Shown piece after piece: positions 1 through 8,873 of a stretch of 64,000 nucleotides of DNA. A program made the translations under genes and the position numbers. How positions within the stretch are numbered: the stretch's first letter is position 1; each line of letters starts with the position of its first letter. Source of the stretch: DASWTL01 sp966250385. Its GTDB lineage: Bacteria > Bacteroidota > Bacteroidia > Sphingobacteriales > Sphingobacteriaceae. Location of the stretch: positions 1-64,000 of the forward strand of contig CBINHC010000012.1 in NCBI GenBank assembly GCA_966250385.1, read 5' to 3'. A model generated the notes under the pieces. That model did no database searches. It saw nothing but the letters and a program-made list of their open reading frames with translations, and had not been told where the DNA came from.

Positions 1-2
1 GA

Positions 3-1811
3 ATGCAGAAGATTAGAAATATAGCGATTATCGCACACGTTGACCACGGTAAAACAACGCTGGTTGACAAAATCCTACACAGTTGCGCCATTTTCCGTGA
101 TAACCAGGAAACAGGAGATCTGATCCTGGACAACAACGACCTGGAACGTGAACGTGGTATTACGATTGTCTCCAAAAACGTCTCCGTACGTTACAAGGAC
201 GTTAAGATCAATATTATTGACACCCCGGGCCACGCCGACTTCGGCGGTGAGGTTGAACGGGTCCTCAAAATGGCTGACGGCGTTCTGTTGCTTTGCGATG
301 CGTTTGAAGGCGCCATGCCTCAGACCCGTTTCGTAACCCAGAAAGCGCTGTCGCTCGGACTGAAACCGATCGTGGTTGTGAACAAGGTTGATAAAGAGAA
401 CTGCCGTCCTGAAGAGGTTTACGAGCAGATCTTCGAACTGTTCTTCAACCTTGAAGCGACAGAAGAGCAGCTGGACTTCCCTGTGATCTACGGATCTTCC
501 AAACAGGGATGGATGAGTACTGATTACAAAGTTCCTACAGATAACATCTTCCCGTTAATGGACGCCATCCTGGAAAACATTCCTCCGGCACCGGTTAACG
601 AAGGTACCCTCCAGATGCAGATCACTTCCCTGGATTACTCTTCATTCGTAGGCCGTATCGCGATCGGGCGTGTTGCAAGAGGAACCATCAAGGAAAACCA
701 GCCTGTTTCATTGGTTAAACGGGACGGAAAGATCCAGAAGTCCCGTATCAAGGAACTCTATACGTTTGAAGGTCTTGGTAAGGTGAAAGTTCAGGAAGTA
801 AGCTCAGGCGATATCTGCGCCGTGGTCGGAATCGAAGGATTCGAGATCGGCGATACCATTGCGGATTTTGATGCACCGGAACAACTGGAAGTCATCAAGA
901 TCGATGAGCCGACCATGAACATGCTGTTCACGATCAACAACTCCCCTTTCTTCGGTAAGGAAGGTAAATTCGTTACCTCCCAGCGTCTGCGTGAACGTCT
1001 GTACAAGGAAATGGAAAAGAACCTGGCACTGAAAGTCGTTGAGACCGAGTCTCCGGATGCCTACCTGGTATACGGACGGGGTATTCTCCATTTATCCGTA
1101 CTGATCGAGACCATGCGTCGCGAAGGATACGAATTACAGGTGGGTCAGCCGCAGGTAATCATCAAGCAGATCGACGGCGTGAAGAGCGAGCCGGTTGAGA
1201 CCCTGATCGTTGACGTACCTGGGGAAGTTGCCGGTAAGGTGATCGAGCTGGTAACCCAGCGTAAAGGCGAGCTCCTGATCATGGAACCGAAAGGCGACCT
1301 GCAGCACCTGGAGTTCGAGATCCCGTCACGGGGTATCATCGGACTGCGTAACAACGTCCTGACCGCTACCGCAGGTGAGGCTATCATGGCTCACCGTTTC
1401 AAATCGTACGAACCATGGAAGGGAAGCATCCCCGGCCGTTCGAACGGGGTACTGGTATCCATGGACAAGGGCCAGACTACCGCGTACTCGATCGATAAGC
1501 TTCAGGATCGCGGCCGTTTCTTCGTCGATCCGGGAGTTGACGTATACGAAGGTCAGATCGTCGGTGAGCACATCCGGGACAATGACCTGGTTGTCAACCT
1601 GGTGAAAGGCAAGCAGCTGACCAACATGCGTGCATCCGGTAGTGATGACAACGTACGGATCGCTCCGGCCATCAAGTTCTCGCTTGAGGAAGCCATGGAG
1701 TATATCCAGGCGGACGAGTACATCGAGGTAACTCCGGTAAGCATGCGCTTACGGAAGATCTACCTGACTGAGAACGAACGCAAAATCAACGCTAAGAAAT
1801 TTGTCAGCTAG
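3..1811 (+). CDS. typA: Ribosome-associated translational GTPase TypA/BipA
   Basis: This 602-residue protein is a translation-factor GTPase of the TypA/BipA family, which binds the 70S ribosome and supports growth under stress and late ribosome assembly. The G motifs are all visible: the P-loop AHVDHGKTT at residues 11-19, the switch-I ERERGITI near 48-55, DTPGHADF at 73-80 and NKVDK at 127-131. EF-G-like domains and the BipA-specific C-terminal domain follow, and the length matches the family. The ATG lies two bases from the window edge, so its upstream signals are not visible. It ends just before a strong terminator, which makes it the last gene of its transcript. The assignment is very secure. 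Confidence 0.97.
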   Translation: MQKIRNIAIIAHVDHGKTTLVDKILHSCAIFRDNQETGDLILDNNDLERERGITIVSKNVSVRYKDVKINIIDTPGHADFGGEVERVLKMADGVLLLCDAFEGAMPQTRFVTQKALSLGLKPIVVVNKVDKENCRPEEVYEQIFELFFNLEATEEQLDFPVIYGSSKQGWMSTDYKVPTDNIFPLMDAILENIPPAPVNEGTLQMQITSLDYSSFVGRIAIGRVARGTIKENQPVSLVKRDGKIQKSRIKELYTFEGLGKVKVQEVSSGDICAVVGIEGFEIGDTIADFDAPEQLEVIKIDEPTMNMLFTINNSPFFGKEGKFVTSQRLRERLYKEMEKNLALKVVETESPDAYLVYGRGILHLSVLIETMRREGYELQVGQPQVIIKQIDGVKSEPVETLIVDVPGEVAGKVIELVTQRKGELLIMEPKGDLQHLEFEIPSRGIIGLRNNVLTATAGEAIMAHRFKSYEPWKGSIPGRSNGVLVSMDKGQTTAYSIDKLQDRGRFFVDPGVDVYEGQIVGEHIRDNDLVVNLVKGKQLTNMRASGSDDNVRIAPAIKFSLEEAMEYIQADEYIEVTPVSMRLRKIYLTENERKINAKKFVS

Positions 1812-1836
1812 GAAGCAGGCAGATTCAGCATATCCG

Positions 1837-1870
1837 GAAGGGCGCAGGAAACTGTGCCCTTCTTTTTTTT
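1837..1870 (+). terminator. Rho-independent terminator of typA
   Basis: A 10-bp stem (GAAGGGCGCA with TGTGCCCTTC, one G-T pair) closes a 6-nt loop and runs straight into eight T residues. It lies 25 bases after the typA stop. It overlaps the upstream GTG that an open frame would offer for the next gene, which argues for the later ATG at 1884 as that gene's start. Confidence 0.9.
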
Positions 1871-1883
1871 ACATTTGCCTCTG

Positions 1884-3206
1884 ATGAGGATTCCCGCTAT
1901 TCCAGGCTTTGATCAGTCGGCATTTGAAAAGTACTTTAAGAACACCGGCTGGCTGATGCTGGGCCGGGTGGGGAGCCTGCTGATCAAGATGCTGGTCAAC
2001 ATCAGCGTCGCCAACTACCTGGGCAGGGAAGCGTTCGGAACGATCAACAATGCCTACGCCTTCGTGATCATCTTCCTGTCGGTCGCCGGCCTGGGTCTCG
2101 ATCAGTTCATCGTCCGGGAACTGGTGAACACTCCCGGCAGGAAGGAAGGCATCCTGGGAACTTCCGTATCCCTGAAGCTATTGGCTGCCGTGGCGGTCAT
2201 TCCGGTGATCATGATCGCCTACCAGGTCTTCCCTTCCGGCGGCACGCCATCTGATTTCGTACTGATCCTCTCCCTGACCGGACTCTTCCAGGCTTTTAAC
2301 GTCATCGACGCCTTTTACCAGGCGCGGGTACAGGCGAAGAACATCATGCTGGTCAATGTCTTCGGGAACCTGTTGTCTGCGATCCTCAAGCTTGTATTCA
2401 TATTCCTGCAGCTTTCGCTGATCTGGTTCGTCATCGCCCTGCTCATGGACGCTGCGATCCTGGCCCTGGGCTATATCAGCATCTATACGGTGCAGAAACA
2501 CAAACTGCTGATGTGGCGTTTTGAGCGCTCCACTGCGGGCCATCTGCTCTCCAAGTCCTGGCCGCTTATGTTTTCCGCCGTCCTGGTGACCCTGTATATG
2601 AAGATCGACCAGGTCATGATCGGCAGGATGCTCGGAGAGGCCCCGCTGGGGGTTTACTCGACCGTCGTCTCCCTGAGCGAAGCCTGGTATTTCATCCCGA
2701 TGGCCATTGTATCGTCGGTCTTTCCGGCCATCATAACGGCAAAGAAGCAGGATGAGCAGCGGTACAGGAAACGGCTTCAGAACCTCTATGACCTCATGGT
2801 GTTTATCAGCATGAGCATTGCCCTGGTCATGACATTCCTATCCTCGTGGGTGTACAGCGGCTGGCTGTATGACGTCGAATATGCAGCCGGCGCGCCCGTT
2901 CTGGCGATCCATGTCTGGGCCGGGGTCTTCGTGTTCCTCGGCGTAGCCAGCGGACAGTACCTGATCAACGAAGGGCTGACCCAGCTTTCCCTGTTCCGGA
3001 CGGCGGTCGGCGCCCTGGTCAATATCGTCCTGAACCTCGTCCTGCTTCCGCATTTCGGAATTGCCGGGGCGGCCTGGGCGACCCTGTTCGCCTATGCCTT
3101 TGCCACTTTTTCCATCATCTTCGTTCCCCGGACGCGGGCACAGGGAATCATGATGATTAAGTCCTTATTTTTGATCTCACTCATACAAAAACTGAATAAA
3201 CGTTGA
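1884..3206 (+). CDS. Polysaccharide flippase (Wzx/MOP-type membrane protein)
   Basis: This integral membrane protein of about 440 residues has a dozen or more hydrophobic segments. Its N-terminal region (NTGWLMLGRVGSLLIKM, then VANYLGREAFGTINNAYAF) is typical of RfbX/Wzx-like oligosaccharide flippases of the MOP superfamily. Such proteins move lipid-linked glycan units across the inner membrane. The ATG at 1884 is preferred because the alternative GTG at 1854 lies inside the typA terminator. The stop overlaps the TTG start of the methyltransferase gene by four bases, so translation is probably coupled. Glycosyltransferase neighbours support a role in capsule, O-antigen or exopolysaccharide export. 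The exact glycan cannot be read from the sequence. Confidence 0.87.
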   Translation: MRIPAIPGFDQSAFEKYFKNTGWLMLGRVGSLLIKMLVNISVANYLGREAFGTINNAYAFVIIFLSVAGLGLDQFIVRELVNTPGRKEGILGTSVSLKLLAAVAVIPVIMIAYQVFPSGGTPSDFVLILSLTGLFQAFNVIDAFYQARVQAKNIMLVNVFGNLLSAILKLVFIFLQLSLIWFVIALLMDAAILALGYISIYTVQKHKLLMWRFERSTAGHLLSKSWPLMFSAVLVTLYMKIDQVMIGRMLGEAPLGVYSTVVSLSEAWYFIPMAIVSSVFPAIITAKKQDEQRYRKRLQNLYDLMVFISMSIALVMTFLSSWVYSGWLYDVEYAAGAPVLAIHVWAGVFVFLGVASGQYLINEGLTQLSLFRTAVGALVNIVLNLVLLPHFGIAGAAWATLFAYAFATFSIIFVPRTRAQGIMMIKSLFLISLIQKLNKR

Positions 3207-3847
3207 AGCGATTACTTCCATTAAGCTCCCTGCTTAAACCGGGCCGTATCAAGACCCTCCTGTCCTTCGGGGTAAAAGGCTATCTGGCGGAAACCGGATG
3301 GTTCAACTCATTTGACTCCAGGACTCCCGTAGACGATCAGGGACAACCGATTCCATGGGTGACCTATTCCTTTATTGACTTCATATCCGAACGGATCCGG
3401 AAGGAGCACAGGATCTTTGAGTTCGGCTCGGGTAACTCCACCTGGTTCTATGCGAAAAACGCCGGGAAGGTGGTATCGGTCGAACACGACCGGGCATGGT
3501 ACGAAAAGGTTCTGAACCGGAAACCGGCCAATGCGGAGATCATCTTCAGCGAACTGGTCACGGACGGCCAGTACAGCCGGATGCCACTGACCAGGAATGA
3601 GCAATTCGATATCATCATCGTTGACGGCCGTGACCGGGTGAACTGCTGCCGGAACTGCCTCCCGGCCCTGTCGGAAAACGGAGTCATCGTTCTGGACGAT
3701 TCGGAGCGTGACTTCTACCGGCCGGCTATCGAGTTCCTGACCGGCGCGGGCTTCAGACACCTCTCATTCAGCGGCATCTCACCGGGCCTGTTCTACCGGA
3801 AGTCCACTTCGGTTTTTTACAAACCAAACAACTGTCTTGGAGTTTAA
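3203..3847 (+). CDS. Class I SAM-dependent methyltransferase, glycan locus
   Basis: The 214-residue product carries a Rossmann-type SAM-binding motif, FEFGSGNSTWFYAKN, followed by an acidic residue in VVSVEHD that would hold the ribose. An IIVDGRDR strand and a VIVLDDSER segment follow, as in small-molecule methyltransferases. The start is TTG, overlapping the flippase stop in a TTGA junction; no better in-frame start lies nearby. It probably methylates a sugar or lipid-linked intermediate made by this locus, but that is inferred from the neighbours. It sits 12 bases before the next glycosyltransferase and most likely shares its transcript. Confidence 0.75.
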   Translation: MKRLLPLSSLLKPGRIKTLLSFGVKGYLAETGWFNSFDSRTPVDDQGQPIPWVTYSFIDFISERIRKEHRIFEFGSGNSTWFYAKNAGKVVSVEHDRAWYEKVLNRKPANAEIIFSELVTDGQYSRMPLTRNEQFDIIIVDGRDRVNCCRNCLPALSENGVIVLDDSERDFYRPAIEFLTGAGFRHLSFSGISPGLFYRKSTSVFYKPNNCLGV

Positions 3848-3859
3848 GTAAGAGCCCCT

Positions 3860-4759
3860 ATGCAAGCGTTCGCTCCGATAGCCCTCTTTGTCTATAACCG
3901 CCCAGAACATACCCGGAGGACCCTGAAGTTCCTCCGGCAGAACCGGCTTGCCGAAGAATCCCGCCTGTTTATCTTTTCGGACGCGGCGAAGACGCCTGCG
4001 CATGCCGCGCAGGTCGCGGAGGTCCGCGAGCTGATCCGGACAACCGAGGGTTTCAGGAGCGTAGAGATCATTGAACGGGACCGGAACCTCGGACTTGCAG
4101 CTTCCGTGACCGACGGCGTCACCCGGCTGGTGAACGAATACGGGAAGGTCATCGTTTTCGAGGATGATCTGATCAGTTCGCCGCACACCCTGCAGTACTT
4201 CAATGACGCCCTGGACCGGTACCGCGACGAGCCGCGGGTCATGCATATCGGCGCCTACATGTATCCCCTGCCCAAGGGGCTCCCGGAGACCTTCTTTTAC
4301 CGGGCGGCGACGAGCTGGGGCTGGGCAACGTGGAAAAGGGCATGGGATCATTTCGAACCGGATATCGACGTCCTGATGGGGCGGTTTGACAAGAAGAGCA
4401 TACACGAGTTTTCGATCGGGGGCAGTATGGATTTCTGGCGGCAGATGAAGCAGTTCAAGGCGGGGAAGAACGACTCCTGGGCGATCCGCTGGTATGCCTC
4501 CGTGTTCCTGAAAAAAGGACTCACCCTGAACCCTTCGCAGTCGCTGATCAACAACATCGGTCATGACAATACCGGCGTTCATTCCGGTCTGAACGACATG
4601 TACCAGGTTTCGGTCAACCAGAACCGGATCACCGAGTTCCCGCCCGTGGTCCAGGAGGACATCCGGGCTTACCAGGCGATCAGGCACTTCCTCAAAAACA
4701 GGAAGGGTTCGCTGGTGAAACGGATCATCCGGTTCATCCGCCAGCGCATGAATAAGTGA
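3860..4759 (+). CDS. GT2-like glycosyltransferase, GT-A fold
   Basis: The 299-residue protein begins with a glycosyltransferase-type strand (PIALFVYNRPEHTRRTLKFL) and has a nucleotide-sugar site with acidic residues in VIVFEDDLISS around residue 100, matching the metal-binding DxD-like region of GT-A enzymes. A GWGWATWKRAWDHF-type motif follows, common in bacterial glycosyltransferases of surface polysaccharide loci. It is the last gene of the flippase-methyltransferase transcript. Its TGA stop directly abuts the stop of the convergent methyltransferase gene on the other strand, with no terminator hairpin between them. Donor and acceptor sugars are unknown. Confidence 0.8.
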   Translation: MQAFAPIALFVYNRPEHTRRTLKFLRQNRLAEESRLFIFSDAAKTPAHAAQVAEVRELIRTTEGFRSVEIIERDRNLGLAASVTDGVTRLVNEYGKVIVFEDDLISSPHTLQYFNDALDRYRDEPRVMHIGAYMYPLPKGLPETFFYRAATSWGWATWKRAWDHFEPDIDVLMGRFDKKSIHEFSIGGSMDFWRQMKQFKAGKNDSWAIRWYASVFLKKGLTLNPSQSLINNIGHDNTGVHSGLNDMYQVSVNQNRITEFPPVVQEDIRAYQAIRHFLKNRKGSLVKRIIRFIRQRMNK

Positions 4760-5509
4760 TCAGCCTTTGGAAGCGGTCAGCATGATATAGGGCGAGAGCT
4801 GCTTTGATTCGAATCCCAGGATCTTCGTAGGAATCTTCCCGGCATACCACAACGCTTTGATAAAGGCCCGTGTAAGCGCCGACTTCTCTTTCCGGTTTTC
4901 CAGCCAGACACTGAATCCGCCGAAGTACCGGACGTTGACGTCCACCAGCCCCAGGTCCCGGGCGGCAGTCTCCAGCAGCTCCAGGTCCATGCTGGCAATA
5001 TGATGCTTATCGTAGTTTTCCCGGTCGAAGGTCTTCTGGACCCACCCGTTCACGCCCCTGAAATTCGGCAGCGTAATGAACAGCGAACCTCCGGGCTTCA
5101 TGAACTGCACGTGCCTGGACAGGATATCCCGGGTATCCTGGAAATGCTCGATGAGTCCGCAGCTGAGCACCAGGTCATACTGCCGTTCCGGCGTATAGGA
5201 GAACAGGTCGGTCTCAATGACCTGTACGTCCGCCGTGGTCAGCTGGTTGGCCTCCAGCAGCTCCCCGAGTATCCCGGGGTGCACGAAATAATCGAGCAGC
5301 GTCGTTTCCGCGCCCAGGTATTTCTTCAGAAAGATGGAATAATAGCCCGGAAAACCGCCGAGTTCGATCGCGGATTTCACGCCCTTCGCTGAGACGATCG
5401 CCTCCAGCTGTTTGTGAAACAAGTAGTCCGGCCCCACCGGGAAGATCAGATCCGTCTTGGACTCCCAGTATCTGGTCCAGAACCGGCGATCGGTTAATTG
5501 GTTGCTCAT
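4760..5509 (-). CDS. Class I SAM-dependent methyltransferase
   Basis: This 249-residue enzyme shows the SAM-binding motif AIELGGFPGYYS near residues 44-55 and a LVLSCGLIEHFQDT segment near 115-128, the usual motif for methyltransferases acting on sugars, lipids or quinones (VL...GxxEH). A C-terminal part after residue 190 is more divergent. It reads against the glycan genes and meets them stop to stop. Its own start lies just downstream of the tricorn-type gene's terminator, so it probably has a separate promoter in the 50-bp gap or depends on read-through. A glycan or lipid substrate is a guess from location only. Confidence 0.75.
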   Translation of the reverse strand: MSNQLTDRRFWTRYWESKTDLIFPVGPDYLFHKQLEAIVSAKGVKSAIELGGFPGYYSIFLKKYLGAETTLLDYFVHPGILGELLEANQLTTADVQVIETDLFSYTPERQYDLVLSCGLIEHFQDTRDILSRHVQFMKPGGSLFITLPNFRGVNGWVQKTFDRENYDKHHIASMDLELLETAARDLGLVDVNVRYFGGFSVWLENRKEKSALTRAFIKALWYAGKIPTKILGFESKQLSPYIMLTASKG

Positions 5510-5520
5510 GAAAGAGCAAA

Positions 5521-5552
5521 ATTAAAAAAGGCTCCGGCAATTTGCCGGAGCC
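5521..5552 (-). terminator. Terminator after the tricorn-type protease gene
   Basis: A perfect 11-bp stem (GGCTCCGGCAA with TTGCCGGAGCC) around one base, followed on the minus strand by six T residues and more A/T. It lies nine bases beyond the stop of the protease gene and just upstream of the methyltransferase start. Confidence 0.92.
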
Positions 5553-5560
5553 CTCTGGAA

Positions 5561-8500
5561 TTATTTCAGGTCCTTCAGGATCTCCTGAACCGCGCGTTCG
5601 ATCTGCGGGTCCTTGTTCTCCAGGCGGTCCTTGAACGTGTTGGTCACCTGGATGTCCGGCGCAACGCCTTCCTTCTCGATGTTCTTTCCGTCCAGCGTAT
5701 AGCAGCCCCATGCCGGCAGCCGGTAGAAGGAGCCGTCCACCAGGCCTTTTCCTGACGTAAAGATGATCCACCGGTAGGTCTCGGTCCCGATCACTTTTCC
5801 GAGTTTCAGGGCCTTGAAGCCCGTTGCGGTCATTTCCGCATCACTCAGGGACTGTTCGTTGATCAGCAGCACGATCGGCTTGGCTGAAGGCGCGAAATTC
5901 GGTTGCGGCGTCAGCTTGCCGCCCCGGTATTTCCACTGCAGGTAGGGTCGCTGCGACAGGAACTGCAGCACCGCGTCGTGCACATTGCCCCCGGTGTTGT
6001 AACGCAGGTCCAGAATAAGTCCCTCCTTCTTATCCGCTTCGGACACCATATCGATCAGGAAGCTTTCCAGTTCAGGCCCGCCCATGTTCTTCATGTAGGT
6101 ATAGGCGATCCGGTTGTCGCTCAGTTCATCCACCTTCTTCTGGTTGTTCTCCACCCATTCGTCATACAGGTTCGTCCGCAGCTGTCCTGAAGACTCCGGA
6201 TGCAGCGTAACCTGTACGGTCCTGCCGTTTTGGTCAAACGTCAGCTTGAGCTCCTTGTCCAGGGACGGTTTGGTGAAGTAGTAGTTACGGTCCTGCGCGG
6301 CGTCCACGGCCTGGCCGTTCACGTGGGTCAGCCTGTCGCCCGGCTGGACGTTGACGTGGGAACGGTCCGCATTGCTGCCGGCCACGATGTGGCTGACCTT
6401 GTAGGGATCCGTGTTCTCGAACATGACCCCGGTCTCCAGGGTCCGGTAGGTGACCCTGATCTGCTCCTCAGGCCCGTTGGATGTAAAGCCCATGTGGGAC
6501 GAATTCAGTTCGCCGAGCATGTCGTTCAGCAGGATCCGCAGGTCGGATCGGTTGGTCAGATAGGGCAGGTACGCGCCATAGCGCTCCCGCATGTTCGGCC
6601 AGTCGACTCCGTGCATGTTCTCGTCATAGAAGTTCTCTTCCAGATTGGCCCAGGTCTCATCAAACATCTGCCTGAACTCGCCGGACAGGTTCCGTCTGAA
6701 GGTATAGCTGATGTCCAGTTTGTCGACCTTGTTCTGATCCGGATTGTATTTATGAATGTTGCCGTTCGAGAGCAGGTAGAATTTGCCGTTGTTCTCGATG
6801 ATCGAACCGCCGTTTCCGTCGATGACCTTTTCGGTCTTCGGAGACTCGAATGGCTCCAGGATGGTCCGGTACATGGCATTCTTTCCTTCCGCATGATCGG
6901 AAACGTAATATACGGTCGTTTTGTCTTCCTTCCTGAATACGATTGCTCCGTACTGGGAGCCGAAAGCAGGCCCGATCTGCTCCAGCCGCTTCATGATGTC
7001 TTCGGTATTGATCGTTACGACAGGACCGGCGGAAGCTGCAGGTGCGGTCTCTTTTTTGGATTTGGATTTGGCTTTCCCTTTTTCGTTCTCCTTGTCGGCT
7101 GAAGCTTCGACTGCAAACAGCGCATCGAACTTCTCGGTCCGGAACGGCGCGTCGAATTTATCCAGCGGCATCCGGTACAAACGCGGCTCCTGCAAGCCGT
7201 ACGGATAGGCTGGTTTGGTGCGGGAGGTTACGAAATAGATGTATTTCCCGTCCGGCGACCAGTACGGGTCCGATTCCGTTACGCCTGTATTGGTGAGGTT
7301 GATGGTCTTTCCGGACTTCAGGTTATGGACAAAGATGTCCTGCTCAAAGTTCCGGATGGCCGTGAACAACACGTACTGGTTGTCCGGGGAAATGTAGGGC
7401 GAGGAATTCTGGAAGCCCCAGATCTCGTCTTTGACGATCGTTTTGCTCTGAAGGGTCTTCAGGTCAATGGTGCGCACCTCGTCCCTGCCGCTCAGGTAGA
7501 CGCCCATGGTGCGGTCCTTGTTCAGCGTCAGGGAACGGTTGTTCCGGTTATCACGGGTCAGCTGCTTCAGTTCGCCCTTTCCGTCCGCAGAAACGGTGAA
7601 CCAGTTCTGATACCCGTTTGCCGTCTGATTGAAGATCAGCGTGCGGTTATCGCTTAACCAGCTCACTTCGGAAGCCCGTTCCGCACTCTTGCTGATCTGG
7701 CGGATGAACTTGCCTTCGATGTCCGAAACGAAAACTTCACCCCTTGAAACGAAGGCCATCTTCTTTCCGTCCGGCGAAATATCGAACGTCTCGATCCGGT
7801 TCTTCACATCGAAGTCCTGCTCTTTTGACAACACGTTGTTGCGCGGCATCTGCATGTCCAGGCGCGCAGCCTGCTTACCGGCAACATCATAGACATACAG
7901 CTGGTAGTCTTTCTCAAACACGACCTTTCGGCCGTCGGCGCTCACGGACGGGCGCTTGATGGAAGTCTCGAACTTCGTAAGCTGCGTTTTCTTTCCGTCT
8001 GCAAAGGTGTAGAGGTTGTACTCCTCATTCCCTTCATCGGAAACGAAGTAGATATTTCCGTTCCTGTCCAGCGTGGCCCAGAAATCCTTACCGTTGTACT
8101 CGGTATATTTCCGGAACTGGCCGGATTTCGGGTCGTAGGACTGGATGTCCGGGTTGTATGCGCCTTTGTATCGCTTGCGGTGTGCAAACAGCTTGCTTTC
8201 CCAGGTATCGTTGAAAAACAGTTCGCCGGTCTTCGGATGCTCGGCCACGTTATGGACCGTGTTGAAGTAGTTTTCGAATAAACGAACCGGGGTGCCTCCG
8301 GTAACGGGCACCTTGTAGCCGGCGAACGAGTTGTATCTACCGGAGGTGAAATAGATCGTTTTCGAGTCCCAGCTCCAGGAATCCACCTCATCGGACGCAT
8401 CGTGGAAAGTCAGCTGGCGGATCTCTCCGCCGCCGATCGGCATGACGTACACGTCGTTATTTCCGGCCTGGGTGGAGGAGAATGCGATCCATTTTCCGTC

Positions 8501-8719
8501 CGGGGACACCTTGGGATTGGTTTCCTCCCCGGCCATCGCCGTGAGCCGGGTTGCGCTTCCGCCGGAGATACCGGTCTTCCAGAGATCGCCCTCATATGTG
8601 AAGATCACGGTAGCGGCATCCGGTGTCAGCGTCGGATTGGATGCGAAATAAACGTTCTGGGCAGACAGCAGCGGTATCCCCGCGCTGAACGCCAGCATGG
8701 TCAGCAGTATTTTTTTCAT
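5561..8719 (-). CDS. Exported tricorn-type S41 peptidase with beta-propellers and PDZ domain
   Basis: The 1052-residue protein starts with a Sec signal peptide (MKKILLTMLAFSAGIPLLSA). Two WD/PD40-like propeller regions follow, with repeated PDGK and YFTSGR blades, then a lysine-rich linker around residue 560-575, a helical core, a PDZ domain near 780-840 and the S41 catalytic domain. The tricorn catalytic set is recognisable: Ser741-His742 in LNSSHMGF, the nucleophile region Ser959-Asp960 in SLSDAEM, and a late glutamate at about 1015. It should be an active periplasmic or outer-membrane-associated protease that degrades peptides. Its placement between two glycan gene blocks gives no functional hint. 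Length and domain order match family members in Bacteroidota. Confidence 0.93.
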   Translation of the reverse strand: MKKILLTMLAFSAGIPLLSAQNVYFASNPTLTPDAATVIFTYEGDLWKTGISGGSATRLTAMAGEETNPKVSPDGKWIAFSSTQAGNNDVYVMPIGGGEIRQLTFHDASDEVDSWSWDSKTIYFTSGRYNSFAGYKVPVTGGTPVRLFENYFNTVHNVAEHPKTGELFFNDTWESKLFAHRKRYKGAYNPDIQSYDPKSGQFRKYTEYNGKDFWATLDRNGNIYFVSDEGNEEYNLYTFADGKKTQLTKFETSIKRPSVSADGRKVVFEKDYQLYVYDVAGKQAARLDMQMPRNNVLSKEQDFDVKNRIETFDISPDGKKMAFVSRGEVFVSDIEGKFIRQISKSAERASEVSWLSDNRTLIFNQTANGYQNWFTVSADGKGELKQLTRDNRNNRSLTLNKDRTMGVYLSGRDEVRTIDLKTLQSKTIVKDEIWGFQNSSPYISPDNQYVLFTAIRNFEQDIFVHNLKSGKTINLTNTGVTESDPYWSPDGKYIYFVTSRTKPAYPYGLQEPRLYRMPLDKFDAPFRTEKFDALFAVEASADKENEKGKAKSKSKKETAPAASAGPVVTINTEDIMKRLEQIGPAFGSQYGAIVFRKEDKTTVYYVSDHAEGKNAMYRTILEPFESPKTEKVIDGNGGSIIENNGKFYLLSNGNIHKYNPDQNKVDKLDISYTFRRNLSGEFRQMFDETWANLEENFYDENMHGVDWPNMRERYGAYLPYLTNRSDLRILLNDMLGELNSSHMGFTSNGPEEQIRVTYRTLETGVMFENTDPYKVSHIVAGSNADRSHVNVQPGDRLTHVNGQAVDAAQDRNYYFTKPSLDKELKLTFDQNGRTVQVTLHPESSGQLRTNLYDEWVENNQKKVDELSDNRIAYTYMKNMGGPELESFLIDMVSEADKKEGLILDLRYNTGGNVHDAVLQFLSQRPYLQWKYRGGKLTPQPNFAPSAKPIVLLINEQSLSDAEMTATGFKALKLGKVIGTETYRWIIFTSGKGLVDGSFYRLPAWGCYTLDGKNIEKEGVAPDIQVTNTFKDRLENKDPQIERAVQEILKDLK

Positions 8720-8802
8720 TGTGTAAGGTCTTCGGGTTATTTCTGATTTAAGATTCTACCGAACGCCTGAAGTTACACAAACCGTCCTGAAATACTAAAT
8801 CA

Positions 8803-8861
8803 GTGTACTTTTAGCGTATGATCAGTGTACAATCGTGTACAATTAGTGTACATTAATGTAC
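8803..8861. repeat. Helically phased GTGTAC repeat array
   Basis: GTGTAC occurs at 8803, 8825, 8835 and 8846, ATGTAC at 8856, and a degenerate GCGTAT at 8814. The six starts are 11, 11, 10, 11 and 10 bases apart, close to one DNA turn each. The array fills the space between the divergent tricorn-type gene and the glycosyltransferase gene, ending 12 bases before the GTG start of the latter. Regulatory binding sites on one DNA face, or a short tandem repeat, are both possible. Confidence 0.8.
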
Positions 8862-8873
8862 TTTTGGAGTCAC

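Noticed and set aside
1854..1883. Upstream GTG start extending the flippase by ten residues
   Set aside because: It lies inside the typA terminator stem and T tract; ATG at 1884 gives a conventional start.
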